Source of the DNA: Promethearchaeota archaeon | GTDB lineage: Archaea; Asgardarchaeota; Lokiarchaeia; Sigyniarchaeales; SOKP01 | Assembly: GCA_019058445.1 (NCBI GenBank) | Contig: JAHPZA010000010.1 | Span: 124,001 to 188,000 of the forward strand | Direction of reading: 5' to 3' | DNA length: 64,000 nt | Shown: positions 46,119 through 54,818 of the stretch, piece after piece | Layout: every line of letters begins with the position of its first letter | Numbering within the stretch: position 1 is the stretch's first letter | Notes under the pieces: model-generated | What the model was told of the DNA's origin: nothing | The model's database searches: none | What the model saw: only the letters and a program-made list of their open reading frames with translations | Program-made: the position numbers and the translations under genes

Positions 46119-47159
46119 ATGGAGCAAATAATAATAACTGGAGCTGATGGATTCTTAGGATCTCATTTAACTGACTTCCTGATAAATAAAGGTTATTTCA
46201 TTTCTGCATTAAAAAAGCCTTCAGGTGAAGTGAATAATTTATATCAATATACCAGTGGTAAACGTAATTTCTCAAAAAAAGAATTACATATTTATCACGG
46301 AAAACGAATTGAAATACCAACCAATCAGAAAAATCTAATTATCCTAGAGTGTGATTTGAAAAATAGAGAATTATTAGCTTTAATTATAAAGAAGTCCAAT
46401 CCAAAATTCATATTTCATTTTGGAGCTCAGCCATTTGTGATCCCCTCATGGGAAGATCCCGTGAATACCATCGAAACAAATGTAATAGGCACAATAAATA
46501 TCTTCGAACCAATAAAAAAATATAAAATTAATTCAAAAATTATCGTAGCATGCTCGAGTGCAGAATATGGAACAACTACCAAGTTAAATCGAGCACTTAA
46601 GGAGACAGATCACCTTTTGGCAATTCACCCATACGGAATCAGTAAGGTTGCTTCCGAACTCCTTGCTCGTCAATATTATATAAATTTCGGTATAGAAAGT
46701 GTTATATTAAGATTTTTTAATCAAACTGGCCCTCGAAAAGTTCATGATGCCTGTTCTGATTTTGTAACAAGAATTGCGCAAATTGAGTTAGGATTAGTTG
46801 AGCCTATAATTGAGGTGGGAAATTTAGATCCATATAGAGATTTCACAGGAATAAAAGACTCGATACAGGCAATATGGTTAGCAGCAACTAAGGGAAAACC
46901 TGGTGAGACTTATAATATATGTTCAAGTAAAAAAATTCAAATACGTGAAGTTCTAAAAATTGCTTTAAGTTTCTCAAAAAAAGAGATCAGAGTACAAGAG
47001 AATACCCCCGATAAATTAAGAAAAACAGATGAAGATATAATTCTAGGTGATAATACAAAAATCAAGAGGGAATTAGGATATAATATTACACAATCTATTG
47101 AAAGCATCTTAAAAGAAATGTTTGACTATTGGATTGACTATTTTCAAAAAAATGAATAG
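46119..47159 (+). CDS. GMD/RMD-like NDP-sugar SDR, tandem copy 2
   Basis: About 346 residues, similar over its whole length to the preceding gene: IIITGADGFLGSHLTDFLI, FHFGAQPFVIPSWEDP, VACSSAEYGTT, HPYGISKVASELLARQY, RFFNQTGPRK. The catalytic region differs at the first position (CSSAEYG against PGTAAEFG), so one copy may be a dehydratase and the other a reductase or epimerase. An in-frame GTG lies at 46110; the ATG is preferred. The two genes are about 40 bases apart and clearly arose by tandem duplication. Confidence 0.78.
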   Translation: MEQIIITGADGFLGSHLTDFLINKGYFISALKKPSGEVNNLYQYTSGKRNFSKKELHIYHGKRIEIPTNQKNLIILECDLKNRELLALIIKKSNPKFIFHFGAQPFVIPSWEDPVNTIETNVIGTINIFEPIKKYKINSKIIVACSSAEYGTTTKLNRALKETDHLLAIHPYGISKVASELLARQYYINFGIESVILRFFNQTGPRKVHDACSDFVTRIAQIELGLVEPIIEVGNLDPYRDFTGIKDSIQAIWLAATKGKPGETYNICSSKKIQIREVLKIALSFSKKEIRVQENTPDKLRKTDEDIILGDNTKIKRELGYNITQSIESILKEMFDYWIDYFQKNE

Positions 47160-47213
47160 ACAATTAATAAATAATAGAGTTTAGATAACAATACAATTAA
47201 AAATTTAAGATTA

Positions 47214-48311
47214 ATGTCAAAAATTATTTATCTAGTTGCCGGCGCGAGACCCAATTTTATGAAAATTGCTCCCTTGATAAGGGAATTAGAAAAAAGAAAT
47301 CTAGAGTATAAACTGATACATACTGGTCAACATTATGATTATGAAATGTCAAAGATCTTCTTTGACAGGCTAGGGATCCCAGAGCCAGATGTATACTTGA
47401 ACATAGGGTCCGCATCTCATGCCGTTCAGACTGCAAAAATTATGATTGAATTCGAAAAAGTTATTTTAAATGAGAGGCCATCAATGGTAGTTGTGGTTGG
47501 AGATGTAAATTCCACCTTAGCTTGTTCGCTTGTTGCAAAAAAGCTTGATATTAAAATTGCACATGTTGAAGCAGGATTAAGAAGCTTTGACCAGAGTATG
47601 CCAGAAGAAATTAATCGAATTCTTACAGATCAGTTGTCTGATTTGTTATTCATAACAGAGCCTTCGGCAGAAACTAATTTAAAAAGAGAGGGCATCGAAC
47701 AGAATAAAATTTATTTTGTAGGAAATATAATGATTGACAATTTGTTAATGAATTTAGAGAAAGCAAAACCACTTAATACTTTAACAAAATATAATTTAAA
47801 ATCAAAAGATTTTGCTCTCATGACGATTCATCGACCATCGAACGTGGATAACGCAGCAAGTTTAGAAAAAATTACAGAAATAATCAATTTCATTCAAGAA
47901 AAAATGAAAATATTCTTTCCTATTCATCCACGTACTAGAAAAAGATTACAAGAGTTCGATTTAGAAAAAAAACTCGTCGGCTCTAATTTAGTTTTAACAG
48001 AACCTGTTGGTTATTTAAAATTCTTAAATTTAATGTTGAACTCCAGAGTAGTTCTGACTGATTCAGGTGGAATCCAAGAAGAAGCTTCTTACCTTAAGAT
48101 ACCCGTTTTAACTCTCAGAAAAAATACCGAAAGACCTATTACAATAGAAAAGGGTACAAATGAACTGGTAGACACTGATTTTGAAAAAATTAAGATGTAT
48201 ATTAATCAAATTCTCACGAGTACCTACAAAACAAGTCAAAAAATCGAGAAATGGGATGGGAAAACCTCTGAAAGAATAGTAAATATTATTGAAAAAGAAA
48301 TAATAGGCTGA
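47214..48311 (+). CDS. wecB: UDP-N-acetylglucosamine 2-epimerase, non-hydrolysing
   Basis: A 365-residue GT-B-like epimerase with GARPNFMKIAPLIRELEKR, HTGQHYDYEMSKIFF, VVGDVNSTLACSLVA, HVEAGLRSFDQSMPEEINR and LTDSGGIQEEASYL. These contain the conserved Asp, Glu and His positions of WecB/MnaA. It interconverts UDP-GlcNAc and UDP-ManNAc, used in surface glycans. It is the third gene of the plus-strand unit, 54 bases after the second SDR. No dedicated UDP-ManNAc dehydrogenase gene is visible nearby. Confidence 0.93.
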   Translation: MSKIIYLVAGARPNFMKIAPLIRELEKRNLEYKLIHTGQHYDYEMSKIFFDRLGIPEPDVYLNIGSASHAVQTAKIMIEFEKVILNERPSMVVVVGDVNSTLACSLVAKKLDIKIAHVEAGLRSFDQSMPEEINRILTDQLSDLLFITEPSAETNLKREGIEQNKIYFVGNIMIDNLLMNLEKAKPLNTLTKYNLKSKDFALMTIHRPSNVDNAASLEKITEIINFIQEKMKIFFPIHPRTRKRLQEFDLEKKLVGSNLVLTEPVGYLKFLNLMLNSRVVLTDSGGIQEEASYLKIPVLTLRKNTERPITIEKGTNELVDTDFEKIKMYINQILTSTYKTSQKIEKWDGKTSERIVNIIEKEIIG

Positions 48312-48363
48312 AAAATTTTTTTATTGTTCTAATAATGACAATAAAAATAGTAAATTAATAGTA

Positions 48364-51300
48364 TTATTTTATTATCTCAACAAGGATTTTGATTTCTTTC
48401 CCTTGAATTTTAAAAATAAATGGTTTACCTTTTTTTCCTTTACTAATTTTAGTACAACCAATTTCTTCTTTAACAATATCAAGAAAATCTCCTAATTCTT
48501 TTTCTATGTCTATACCATTGATAACGTTGATTATAATTTTTTCTTTAAATCGAGATAAGTTCAACTCTTTACGTATATTTTGGAGGTTCCTAATAAATTC
48601 TCTAGAAAAACCTTCTCTCAATAATTCATTATCTAATTTTGAGTTGATTAAAATTGAGCCAATACTTAAAACCTTAACATCATAGGGATCTTTACCGTTT
48701 TGGTTAATTTGCGCATGCTCTTTTGTGATTTCATACTCTTTTTTATTTATCTTCGTTTTAAATTTTCCTTTAAGCATTTTTTGCTTAAAATCCTCCAAAT
48801 CCATGGAACTTAAGAATTTTTCGATTTTTTCCCGATCTCTTTTAAAATCTTTGCCAATTGCAACCTTATTTAAAATGAGTTCTTCAGTATATAAAGATTT
48901 TGCCTTCTTTTCATCAATAAATTTAATATCTTTAACATTTAGCTCAGATTTAATTAGATTATCAAATTTTTCGACAATAGATTTATGTTTATCATCTAAA
49001 TTCATTAAATATTCTTTAATGGGTTGTCTTATCTTAATTTTCACTTGTTCTCTTAAAGCACGTAAGTCTTGAGTCAAATCAATTACAAACTCCATTTCTT
49101 CAATAATAAAATCATTAATAAATTTCTCTTGTCCTTCTGGGAAATCGGTTAAATGAACTGATTTTGCCTCCTTCATATAGTCAAAATCCTCGTGCATTTT
49201 CAAGAAAACTCTCTCTGTTAAAAATGGAACAAAAGGAGCCATTATTTTATTTAAAATATCAAAATTGTAATAGAGAACATTATAGGTCTCCTGATCTTTC
49301 TCAAGTAATCGCTTTCTTACTAATCGTAAATACCAATTGCTTAATTGGTTAATAATAAAATCTTGGATTATATCTGCAGCTTTAAAAATTAAATAATCGT
49401 CAAGCAATTCTTTCACTTCTTGTGCTAATGAATTAATTTTACTCACTAACCAAATGTCCAGTGGATCATTTAATTTTTGAGGATTAAAATTCAATGAGGG
49501 GGTGATTTCATTATTGATTGCATTATTATGAAATAATAAGAATGAATTCCAATATTTTACAATAAATTGAGATACTATATATCTTACCATATCTACACTC
49601 ATACGTTTTTCTTTATGGGGAGGTCCTGAAACGTAATACAACCACCTAAGTGCATCTGAACCCTCTGAATTAAAAATAGTCCAAGGATCTATGGTATTAC
49701 CTAAACTTTTACTCATTTTACGCCCTTCAGCGTCTAGGATTATCCCATTTACAACGCAGTTATGAAACGCATTTTGGTTAAAAACTACTGTAGCTATCGC
49801 ATGGAGCGTATAAAACCAACCTCTTGTTTGATCCATACCCTCGGCAATAAAGTCAACCGGATAAGCCCCTCCTTTTTCAACCAGATCTTTATTCTCGAAA
49901 GGATAATGATATTGAGCAAATGGAGCTGCTCCAGAATCATACCAACAATCAATCACTTCTGGGGTTCTACTCATATCACTTTTACATTTAGGGCATGGGA
50001 TTACAACCTCATCTATCATTGGTTTGTGGTAATCTTCTAACACCACATTATCCTTAGATAATTTTTTTAATTCATCATAAGAACCTATGGCTAACATATG
50101 GTTGCATTCTTTATCATTACATATCCAAATTGGCAATGGGGTACCCCAAAATCTTTCTCGAGAAATTGCCCAATCTCTCACATTATCTAAGAAATTGCCA
50201 AACCGTCCAGTTCCTATCATTTTTGGAACCCAATTCACTTTGGCATTGGTTTCCAATAACTCTTCTCTGAATCGAGACATCTCTATAAACCACGATTCTC
50301 GAGCATAGTATAATAACGCTCGCTTACATCGCCAACAGAATGGATAATCGTGCGCATAATCTCTTACATCTAATAACTTTCCCATTTTTTTTAATTGATC
50401 GATAACCCATTGATCAGTATCCCATACTTTTTTCTTTCCAATATCTTCTCTATGAATCTTAAAATATTTGCCTGCAAGTTCTGGGATGGATTCATCAAAA
50501 TACCCTTTCTCATCAATTGGCTGTATAAATGGAAGGTCATATTCTTGTCCAACATTATAATCATCCTCTCCAAACGCAGGTGCGATATGTACAAATCCAG
50601 TTGAAATATTGTCTGAAGTGGGTTCAGTATTGACAAAATCTGCTGTTATAACGATAAATCCATTTTCCTCCGATAAATGCTCGAAATATGGGAATAATGG
50701 CTCATATTTCTGATACAGTAAATCTGAACCAAAGAATTCTCTAATTTTTTTATAATTACCTTCTCCTAAAACAGTATCTAATAACGTGGTGGCAATTATT
50801 AGTTTTTCATCATTATATTCGACCAACGAATAGCGCCCATCAGGATTTGCAGCTATAGCAACATTACTTAATAAGGTCCAAGGTGTAGTTGTCCATGCAA
50901 CTATCTTTACATCTTTATAATTCGGATCTAATAGTTTAAAAGTGATATATATGGATGTCTCTGTTATATTTTCATAACCAAGAGAGATTTCATGTGAAGA
51001 TAAGGGAGTTTCACAGCGCGGACAAAAAGGAACCACTTTTTTACCTAAATAAAGCAAGTTCTGATCAAATATTTGTTTTAATGACCACCAAACTGACTCG
51101 ATATAATAATTTTCATAGGTGATATAGGGATTTTTCATGTCCAACCAAAACGCCATTCTCTCTGTTAATTTCTCCCATTCTCTGATATATCTAAATACAC
51201 TTTCACGACATTTCTCGTTAAATTTGTCAATTCCATAATCTAAAATGTCCTTTTTTGTTTTAAGACCTAATTCTTTTTCAATTTCAAGCTCCACAGGTAA

Positions 51301-51543
51301 TCCATGGGTGTCCCACCCTGCCTTTCTTGGAACCCAATAGCCTTCCATAAATTTAAACCGTAAAATTATATCTTTTATGCTTCGTGCATATACATGGTGG
51401 ATACCCGGCAGTCCATTGGCCGTGGGAGGACCTTCAGTGAATTGATACCTACCTAATGGCTTTTCTGCTTCTAAAATTAATTTAATTATTGAAATTGAGT
51501 CCCAATAGTCTAAAATCTTTTGCTCTTCTTCGGGTAAAGTCAT
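48364..51543 (-). CDS. ileS: Isoleucine-tRNA ligase
   Basis: A 1059-residue class I aminoacyl-tRNA synthetase. It has the HIGH-region variant PTANGLPGIHHVYARSIKD near residue 40, RKAGWDTHGLPVELEIEKEL, the editing domain (WTTTPWTLLSNVAIA), WFYTLHAIATVVF and the KMSKS motif AEGRKMSKSLGN near residue 590. A long C-terminal anticodon-binding region follows. The form fits the type 2 IleS group, shared by archaea, eukaryotes and some bacteria. It separates the glycan genes from the sulfur module and is presumably housekeeping. Confidence 0.95.
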   Translation of the reverse strand: MTLPEEEQKILDYWDSISIIKLILEAEKPLGRYQFTEGPPTANGLPGIHHVYARSIKDIILRFKFMEGYWVPRKAGWDTHGLPVELEIEKELGLKTKKDILDYGIDKFNEKCRESVFRYIREWEKLTERMAFWLDMKNPYITYENYYIESVWWSLKQIFDQNLLYLGKKVVPFCPRCETPLSSHEISLGYENITETSIYITFKLLDPNYKDVKIVAWTTTPWTLLSNVAIAANPDGRYSLVEYNDEKLIIATTLLDTVLGEGNYKKIREFFGSDLLYQKYEPLFPYFEHLSEENGFIVITADFVNTEPTSDNISTGFVHIAPAFGEDDYNVGQEYDLPFIQPIDEKGYFDESIPELAGKYFKIHREDIGKKKVWDTDQWVIDQLKKMGKLLDVRDYAHDYPFCWRCKRALLYYARESWFIEMSRFREELLETNAKVNWVPKMIGTGRFGNFLDNVRDWAISRERFWGTPLPIWICNDKECNHMLAIGSYDELKKLSKDNVVLEDYHKPMIDEVVIPCPKCKSDMSRTPEVIDCWYDSGAAPFAQYHYPFENKDLVEKGGAYPVDFIAEGMDQTRGWFYTLHAIATVVFNQNAFHNCVVNGIILDAEGRKMSKSLGNTIDPWTIFNSEGSDALRWLYYVSGPPHKEKRMSVDMVRYIVSQFIVKYWNSFLLFHNNAINNEITPSLNFNPQKLNDPLDIWLVSKINSLAQEVKELLDDYLIFKAADIIQDFIINQLSNWYLRLVRKRLLEKDQETYNVLYYNFDILNKIMAPFVPFLTERVFLKMHEDFDYMKEAKSVHLTDFPEGQEKFINDFIIEEMEFVIDLTQDLRALREQVKIKIRQPIKEYLMNLDDKHKSIVEKFDNLIKSELNVKDIKFIDEKKAKSLYTEELILNKVAIGKDFKRDREKIEKFLSSMDLEDFKQKMLKGKFKTKINKKEYEITKEHAQINQNGKDPYDVKVLSIGSILINSKLDNELLREGFSREFIRNLQNIRKELNLSRFKEKIIINVINGIDIEKELGDFLDIVKEEIGCTKISKGKKGKPFIFKIQGKEIKILVEIIK

Positions 51544-52019
51544 ACTGTATCAGTGATGTTTTTTAAAAATTTCTATCATAACTATAAACATGTATTTTAT
51601 AAGAATTTTGGGATTCTTCTCTAAAAAGACTAACTTCTAGATCAAAATTCTAAATTATAAGAAGATTTATTAGTATAATTGAATATGTTTAGAGCTTTTT
51701 TACGCTCTAATATTAATACATATCTATAATCCTTCATCATAAGGTCATAATTTCTCATAATTTTGATAAACCTTTTATGTAATTTGCAATATTTTAGTTT
51801 TAGCTTAATAGGCCAATAATAGAATTCCAAATATCCAAAATTTCATACTTTATTGATTTAACATGGATATAACACAATTTTCATAATTATAGCTCTAAAA
51901 ATAGTTATTTAAAACCATTAAGTGGCAGGAAGGATCTTCAATGCCATGTAATTACATAACATTAAATACTAATAATTCTTAATTAAATATAATTAAAAAA
52001 TATTAAAAGATGAAATTTC
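51544..52019. other. Intergenic region upstream of ileS and the small TM genes
   Basis: About 475 AT-rich bases containing promoter space for ileS on the minus strand and for the small ORFs on the plus strand. A 62-codon minus-strand ORF (51642-51830) has no recognisable features. No tRNA or repeat seen. Confidence 0.4.
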
Positions 52020-52154
52020 ATGAAAACCAGAAATATTCCTCATTTGTCAAACAAAGAAAAAGAATATTTCTTCCAAGGTCTTATGATTGGAATTATAATT
52101 GGTATAATAATTTTTATGTGTATTTCATGTTGTTTTGGTTTGTTGAATAATTAA
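52020..52154 (+). CDS. Small single-pass membrane protein, 44 residues
   Basis: An ATG ORF of 44 codons plus stop. The N-terminus is polar (NKEKEYFFQG near residues 11-20), followed by one strong hydrophobic helix (LMIGIIIGIIIFMCISCCF). It is similar in layout to the small ORF 53189-53320, which has NKEKKMFFYG and then a comparable helix. The shared motif and order around the TauE/SafE gene argue for real genes. Function unknown. Confidence 0.5.
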   Translation: MKTRNIPHLSNKEKEYFFQGLMIGIIIGIIIFMCISCCFGLLNN

Positions 52155-52181
52155 AACACAATATTAACAAATTGATAAAAA

Positions 52182-52334
52182 TTGAAAGATTGGGATATAG
52201 GGCAAGAAGCGAGAGAATTAGATGAGAGACCGATTTATGAACGAATGAAGATAAAGAAAACTTCAATAAAAAAAATAATGGGTTCTCTTATAATTTACTT
52301 CATTATTATGGGTATTTTCTATATCGTTCTCTGA
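52182..52334 (+). CDS. Small membrane protein, 50 residues
   Basis: A TTG-started ORF of 50 residues with a charged N-terminal half (KDWDIGQEARELDERPIYER) and a C-terminal hydrophobic helix (IMGSLIIYFIIMGIFYIVL). An in-frame stop just upstream excludes an earlier start. It lies 27 bases after the 44-residue ORF and 13 bases before TauE/SafE, so the three are probably one transcript. Function unknown, existence plausible from the charge and helix pattern. Confidence 0.42.
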   Translation: MKDWDIGQEARELDERPIYERMKIKKTSIKKIMGSLIIYFIIMGIFYIVL

Positions 52335-52347
52335 TGAGGATATAACT

Positions 52348-53142
52348 ATGTTTAAACTAATTCTTTTAGTTATAATATTGGCATTTATCTTTGAAACGTT
52401 AGATTCAGCCGCCGGAATGGGTTTCGGAACATGTATGGCTCCATTTTTATTTTTATTAGGATATAGTCCACTTCAGGTTGTGCCTTCTTTATTAATATCG
52501 GAAGCTATTACAGGTTTAATCGATGCCTTTTTTGATCACGAATTTGGAAATGTTCAATTTTCATTTAGACCATTGAATGACCCTACAAAATTAACACTTC
52601 AAGTAGCTATTTTTGGTTGTATAGCAATTTTCTTGTCTATTTTTCTTACATATATTGCTTTTAAATCACCTGTTATGATTATAAAAATATATGTAGCGAT
52701 TTTAGTTTTAACTATGGGGTTTATCGGCTTAATTCGTTTGAAAATTAAAAAAAAAACCGAAATTACCTTAAAACCTAAATTATTTATTGCTTTTTCAGTC
52801 CTTGCTGGATTTAATAAAGGAATTGGAGGAGGAGGATATGGTCCGGTAATAACCATGGGTCAGATTTATTGTGGTGTTTATGAAAAGTCAGCAACTGCGA
52901 TTGTATCTCTCGCAGAAGCCTTAGTATCTATTACAGGCATCTTTACATTCTTGTTGATAACTATAGCCGGAATAGAATTAGATTTAGTACTTTTACCATC
53001 TATTTTTACAGGAGGATTTATCGCTGCTATTTTATCACCATATTTAGTAAGGATAATGCCCAATTTAATTTGGAAAATTATTATTCCTATTTATGCAATA
53101 ATTATGGGAATAATATCTCTATTATTAATAACAATTCTTTAA
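52348..53142 (+). CDS. TauE/SafE family membrane transporter
   Basis: A 264-residue protein with about eight membrane helices and the DUF81 pattern. The first half has LDSAAGMGFGTCMAPFLFLL and the second NKGIGGGGYGPVITMGQIY, the two repeat glycine motifs. The family is thought to move sulfite, sulfoacetate or other organosulfonates across the membrane. A GAGG site 8 bases upstream supports the ATG. Just upstream of the Sat/CysC module, sulfite or sulfonate movement is a natural guess; direction and substrate are unproven. Confidence 0.87.
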   Translation: MFKLILLVIILAFIFETLDSAAGMGFGTCMAPFLFLLGYSPLQVVPSLLISEAITGLIDAFFDHEFGNVQFSFRPLNDPTKLTLQVAIFGCIAIFLSIFLTYIAFKSPVMIIKIYVAILVLTMGFIGLIRLKIKKKTEITLKPKLFIAFSVLAGFNKGIGGGGYGPVITMGQIYCGVYEKSATAIVSLAEALVSITGIFTFLLITIAGIELDLVLLPSIFTGGFIAAILSPYLVRIMPNLIWKIIIPIYAIIMGIISLLLITIL

Positions 53143-53188
53143 ATATGTGATTTTAACCAAAAAAATACAATAATTCAAGTGAAAATCT

Positions 53189-53320
53189 ATGAGAGATAAT
53201 AGTAAATTAAAAGCGTCTAATAAAGAAAAAAAAATGTTCTTTTATGGTGTTATAATTGGCGTTATCTTAGGATTTTTGCTTGTTATAGTTTTAATTGGAT
53301 TTATTGAATCAAAAATTTAA
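53189..53320 (+). CDS. Small single-pass membrane protein, 43 residues
   Basis: An ATG ORF of 43 residues. NKEKKMFFYG precedes a hydrophobic helix VIIGVILGFLLVIVLIGF, ending in a short polar tail. It is a look-alike of the ORF at 52020-52154, which has NKEKEYFFQG and then a helix. The two flank the TauE/SafE gene. Unknown function; perhaps a transporter accessory peptide. Confidence 0.5.
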   Translation: MRDNSKLKASNKEKKMFFYGVIIGVILGFLLVIVLIGFIESKI

Positions 53321-53377
53321 AAGAATACCTTTAATTATAGATAATTAATCAAAAAATATAAACGAAATATAAGAAAC

Positions 53378-53617
53378 ATGTCAGAAGAAGAACATAAGGT
53401 TGAATATACTACTGTATCAATACCCAAAATTCTTGCAGATAAAATTAAGGAAAGGATGAAAGGGACTGGATTTGCTTCAGTCTCCGCATATGTAACTTAT
53501 GTAATTCGACAGGTACTTTCTTCAATTGAAGAAGAAGAGAAATCTAAAGAAGCATTTACTAAGGAAGAAGAAGAAAAAGTCAAACAGCGTTTAAGAGATT
53601 TAGGATATATAGATTAA
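53378..53617 (+). CDS. Ribbon-helix-helix (CopG-like) protein
   Basis: A 79-residue protein. Residues 8-50 (TTVSIPKILADKIKERMKG, then GFASVSAYVTYVIRQVL) fit a ribbon-helix-helix DNA-binding fold, followed by an acidic and basic coiled-coil tail (EEEEKSKEAFTKEEEEKVKQ). It begins 24 bases before sulfate adenylyltransferase and is probably co-transcribed with it. As far as I recall, similar short proteins neighbour Sat in other prokaryotes, which suggests a regulator of sulfate activation. DNA target unknown. Confidence 0.78.
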   Translation: MSEEEHKVEYTTVSIPKILADKIKERMKGTGFASVSAYVTYVIRQVLSSIEEEEKSKEAFTKEEEEKVKQRLRDLGYID

Positions 53618-53641
53618 TAAAAATTAAAAGAGAGAATAAGT

Positions 53642-54787
53642 ATGATTCAACCACATGGAGGTACTTTAATAAATAAGGAACTGCCTAAAATGGAAAAGCA
53701 GCGAATTTTAGCGCAGATTGATGAATTTGAGAAGATTCAAGTAGACTCAGAAACCTGGAAAGTAATAAAGAATATTGCTTTTGGAGTTTTCAGCCCTTTG
53801 GAAGGCTTTATGAATCAAAATGATACTTCACATGTCCTTGACCACATGTATTTAGAAAGCAATATTGCCTGGCCTTTTCCAATTGTACTTGATATCTCCG
53901 AAAGTCAAGCGAATAAAATCAATGTAGATGATAGTGTCATATTAACTGATAATTCAATTACACCAATTGCATTATTGAACGTCAGTGATATTTATAATTA
54001 TAATAAAAAATATTTTGCGGAACAAGTATATGGAACTTTGGATCGCAACCACCCTGGTGTTGAAAAGATATTTAATCAAAAAGAGAAATTAATCGGGGGG
54101 GAAATTTTTCTAATAAACGAGCTTCCCTCAATGTTTCCAGATTTAGACCTAAAACCTTTAGAAACTAGAGTGTTATTTAAAGAAAAGAAATGGGACAGAG
54201 TAGTTGCATTTCAAACAAGAAACCCTCCACATTTGGGGCATGAATATGTGCAAAAAGCGGGTTTAACTTATGTTGACGGATTATTTATTAATCCAGTAAT
54301 TGGGAAAAAAAAATCAGGGGATTTTTTAGATGAGGTTATTGTTGAATCCTATAAGGTTTTAATAAAAGAATACTATCCCAAAGACCGTGTAGTGTTAAGT
54401 ACATTTGAAACCGAAATGAGATATGCTGGACCAAAAGAGGCAATTTTTCATGCAATAGCACGAAAAAATTTTGGTTGCGACCATATTATTATCGGAAGAG
54501 ATCATGCGGGAGTTGGAAATTTTTATGGACCTTATGATGCCCATCAAATCTTTGAACAGTTTCCCGACTTAGGAATAGAACCGATCTTTTTTAGGTCCTT
54601 TTCACGATGTAGAAAATGTGATAGTGTTGTCAATGATAAGATTTGTCCTCATCCCCCGGATGACCATATATTTTTTAGTGGTACAAAAATAAGAGATATC
54701 CTAATTTCAGGGAAAGAACCGACGCCAGATATTATGCGTCCTGAAGTTGCTAAAGTTATTTTAGGATATAATAATCCATTCTGTTAA
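53642..54787 (+). CDS. sat: Sulfate adenylyltransferase (ATP sulfurylase)
   Basis: A 381-residue homo-oligomeric type ATP sulfurylase that makes APS from sulfate and ATP. It shows VAFQTRNPPHLGHEYVQKAG (the QTRNP and HxxH active-site motifs), the LSTFETEMRYAGPKEAIFHA region, IIIGRDHAGVGNFYGPYDAH and FFSGTKIRDILI. Four cysteines near residue 323 (RKCDSV and DKICPHP) probably bind zinc, as in archaeal and bacterial Sat. It is followed by the AP-superfamily gene 31 bases later and by APS kinase. Confidence 0.95.
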   Translation: MIQPHGGTLINKELPKMEKQRILAQIDEFEKIQVDSETWKVIKNIAFGVFSPLEGFMNQNDTSHVLDHMYLESNIAWPFPIVLDISESQANKINVDDSVILTDNSITPIALLNVSDIYNYNKKYFAEQVYGTLDRNHPGVEKIFNQKEKLIGGEIFLINELPSMFPDLDLKPLETRVLFKEKKWDRVVAFQTRNPPHLGHEYVQKAGLTYVDGLFINPVIGKKKSGDFLDEVIVESYKVLIKEYYPKDRVVLSTFETEMRYAGPKEAIFHAIARKNFGCDHIIIGRDHAGVGNFYGPYDAHQIFEQFPDLGIEPIFFRSFSRCRKCDSVVNDKICPHPPDDHIFFSGTKIRDILISGKEPTPDIMRPEVAKVILGYNNPFC

Positions 54788-54805
54788 TTAAAAATCAAAA
54801 ATATT

Positions 54806-54811
54806 AAGGAG
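54806..54811 (+). promoter_or_regulatory. Shine-Dalgarno site deciding a TTG start
   Basis: AAGGAG lies 7 bases before the TTG at 54819, so the phosphodiesterase gene starts with TTG. Confidence 0.6.
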
Positions 54812-54818
54812 CAATTAT

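Noticed and set aside
49762..50040. Plus-strand ORFs inside ileS
   Set aside because: Antisense shadows of a firmly identified gene.
51642..51830. 62-codon minus-strand ORF upstream of ileS
   Set aside because: Composition is as expected for chance in AT-rich DNA, with no motif, no ribosome site and no similarity to the neighbours.
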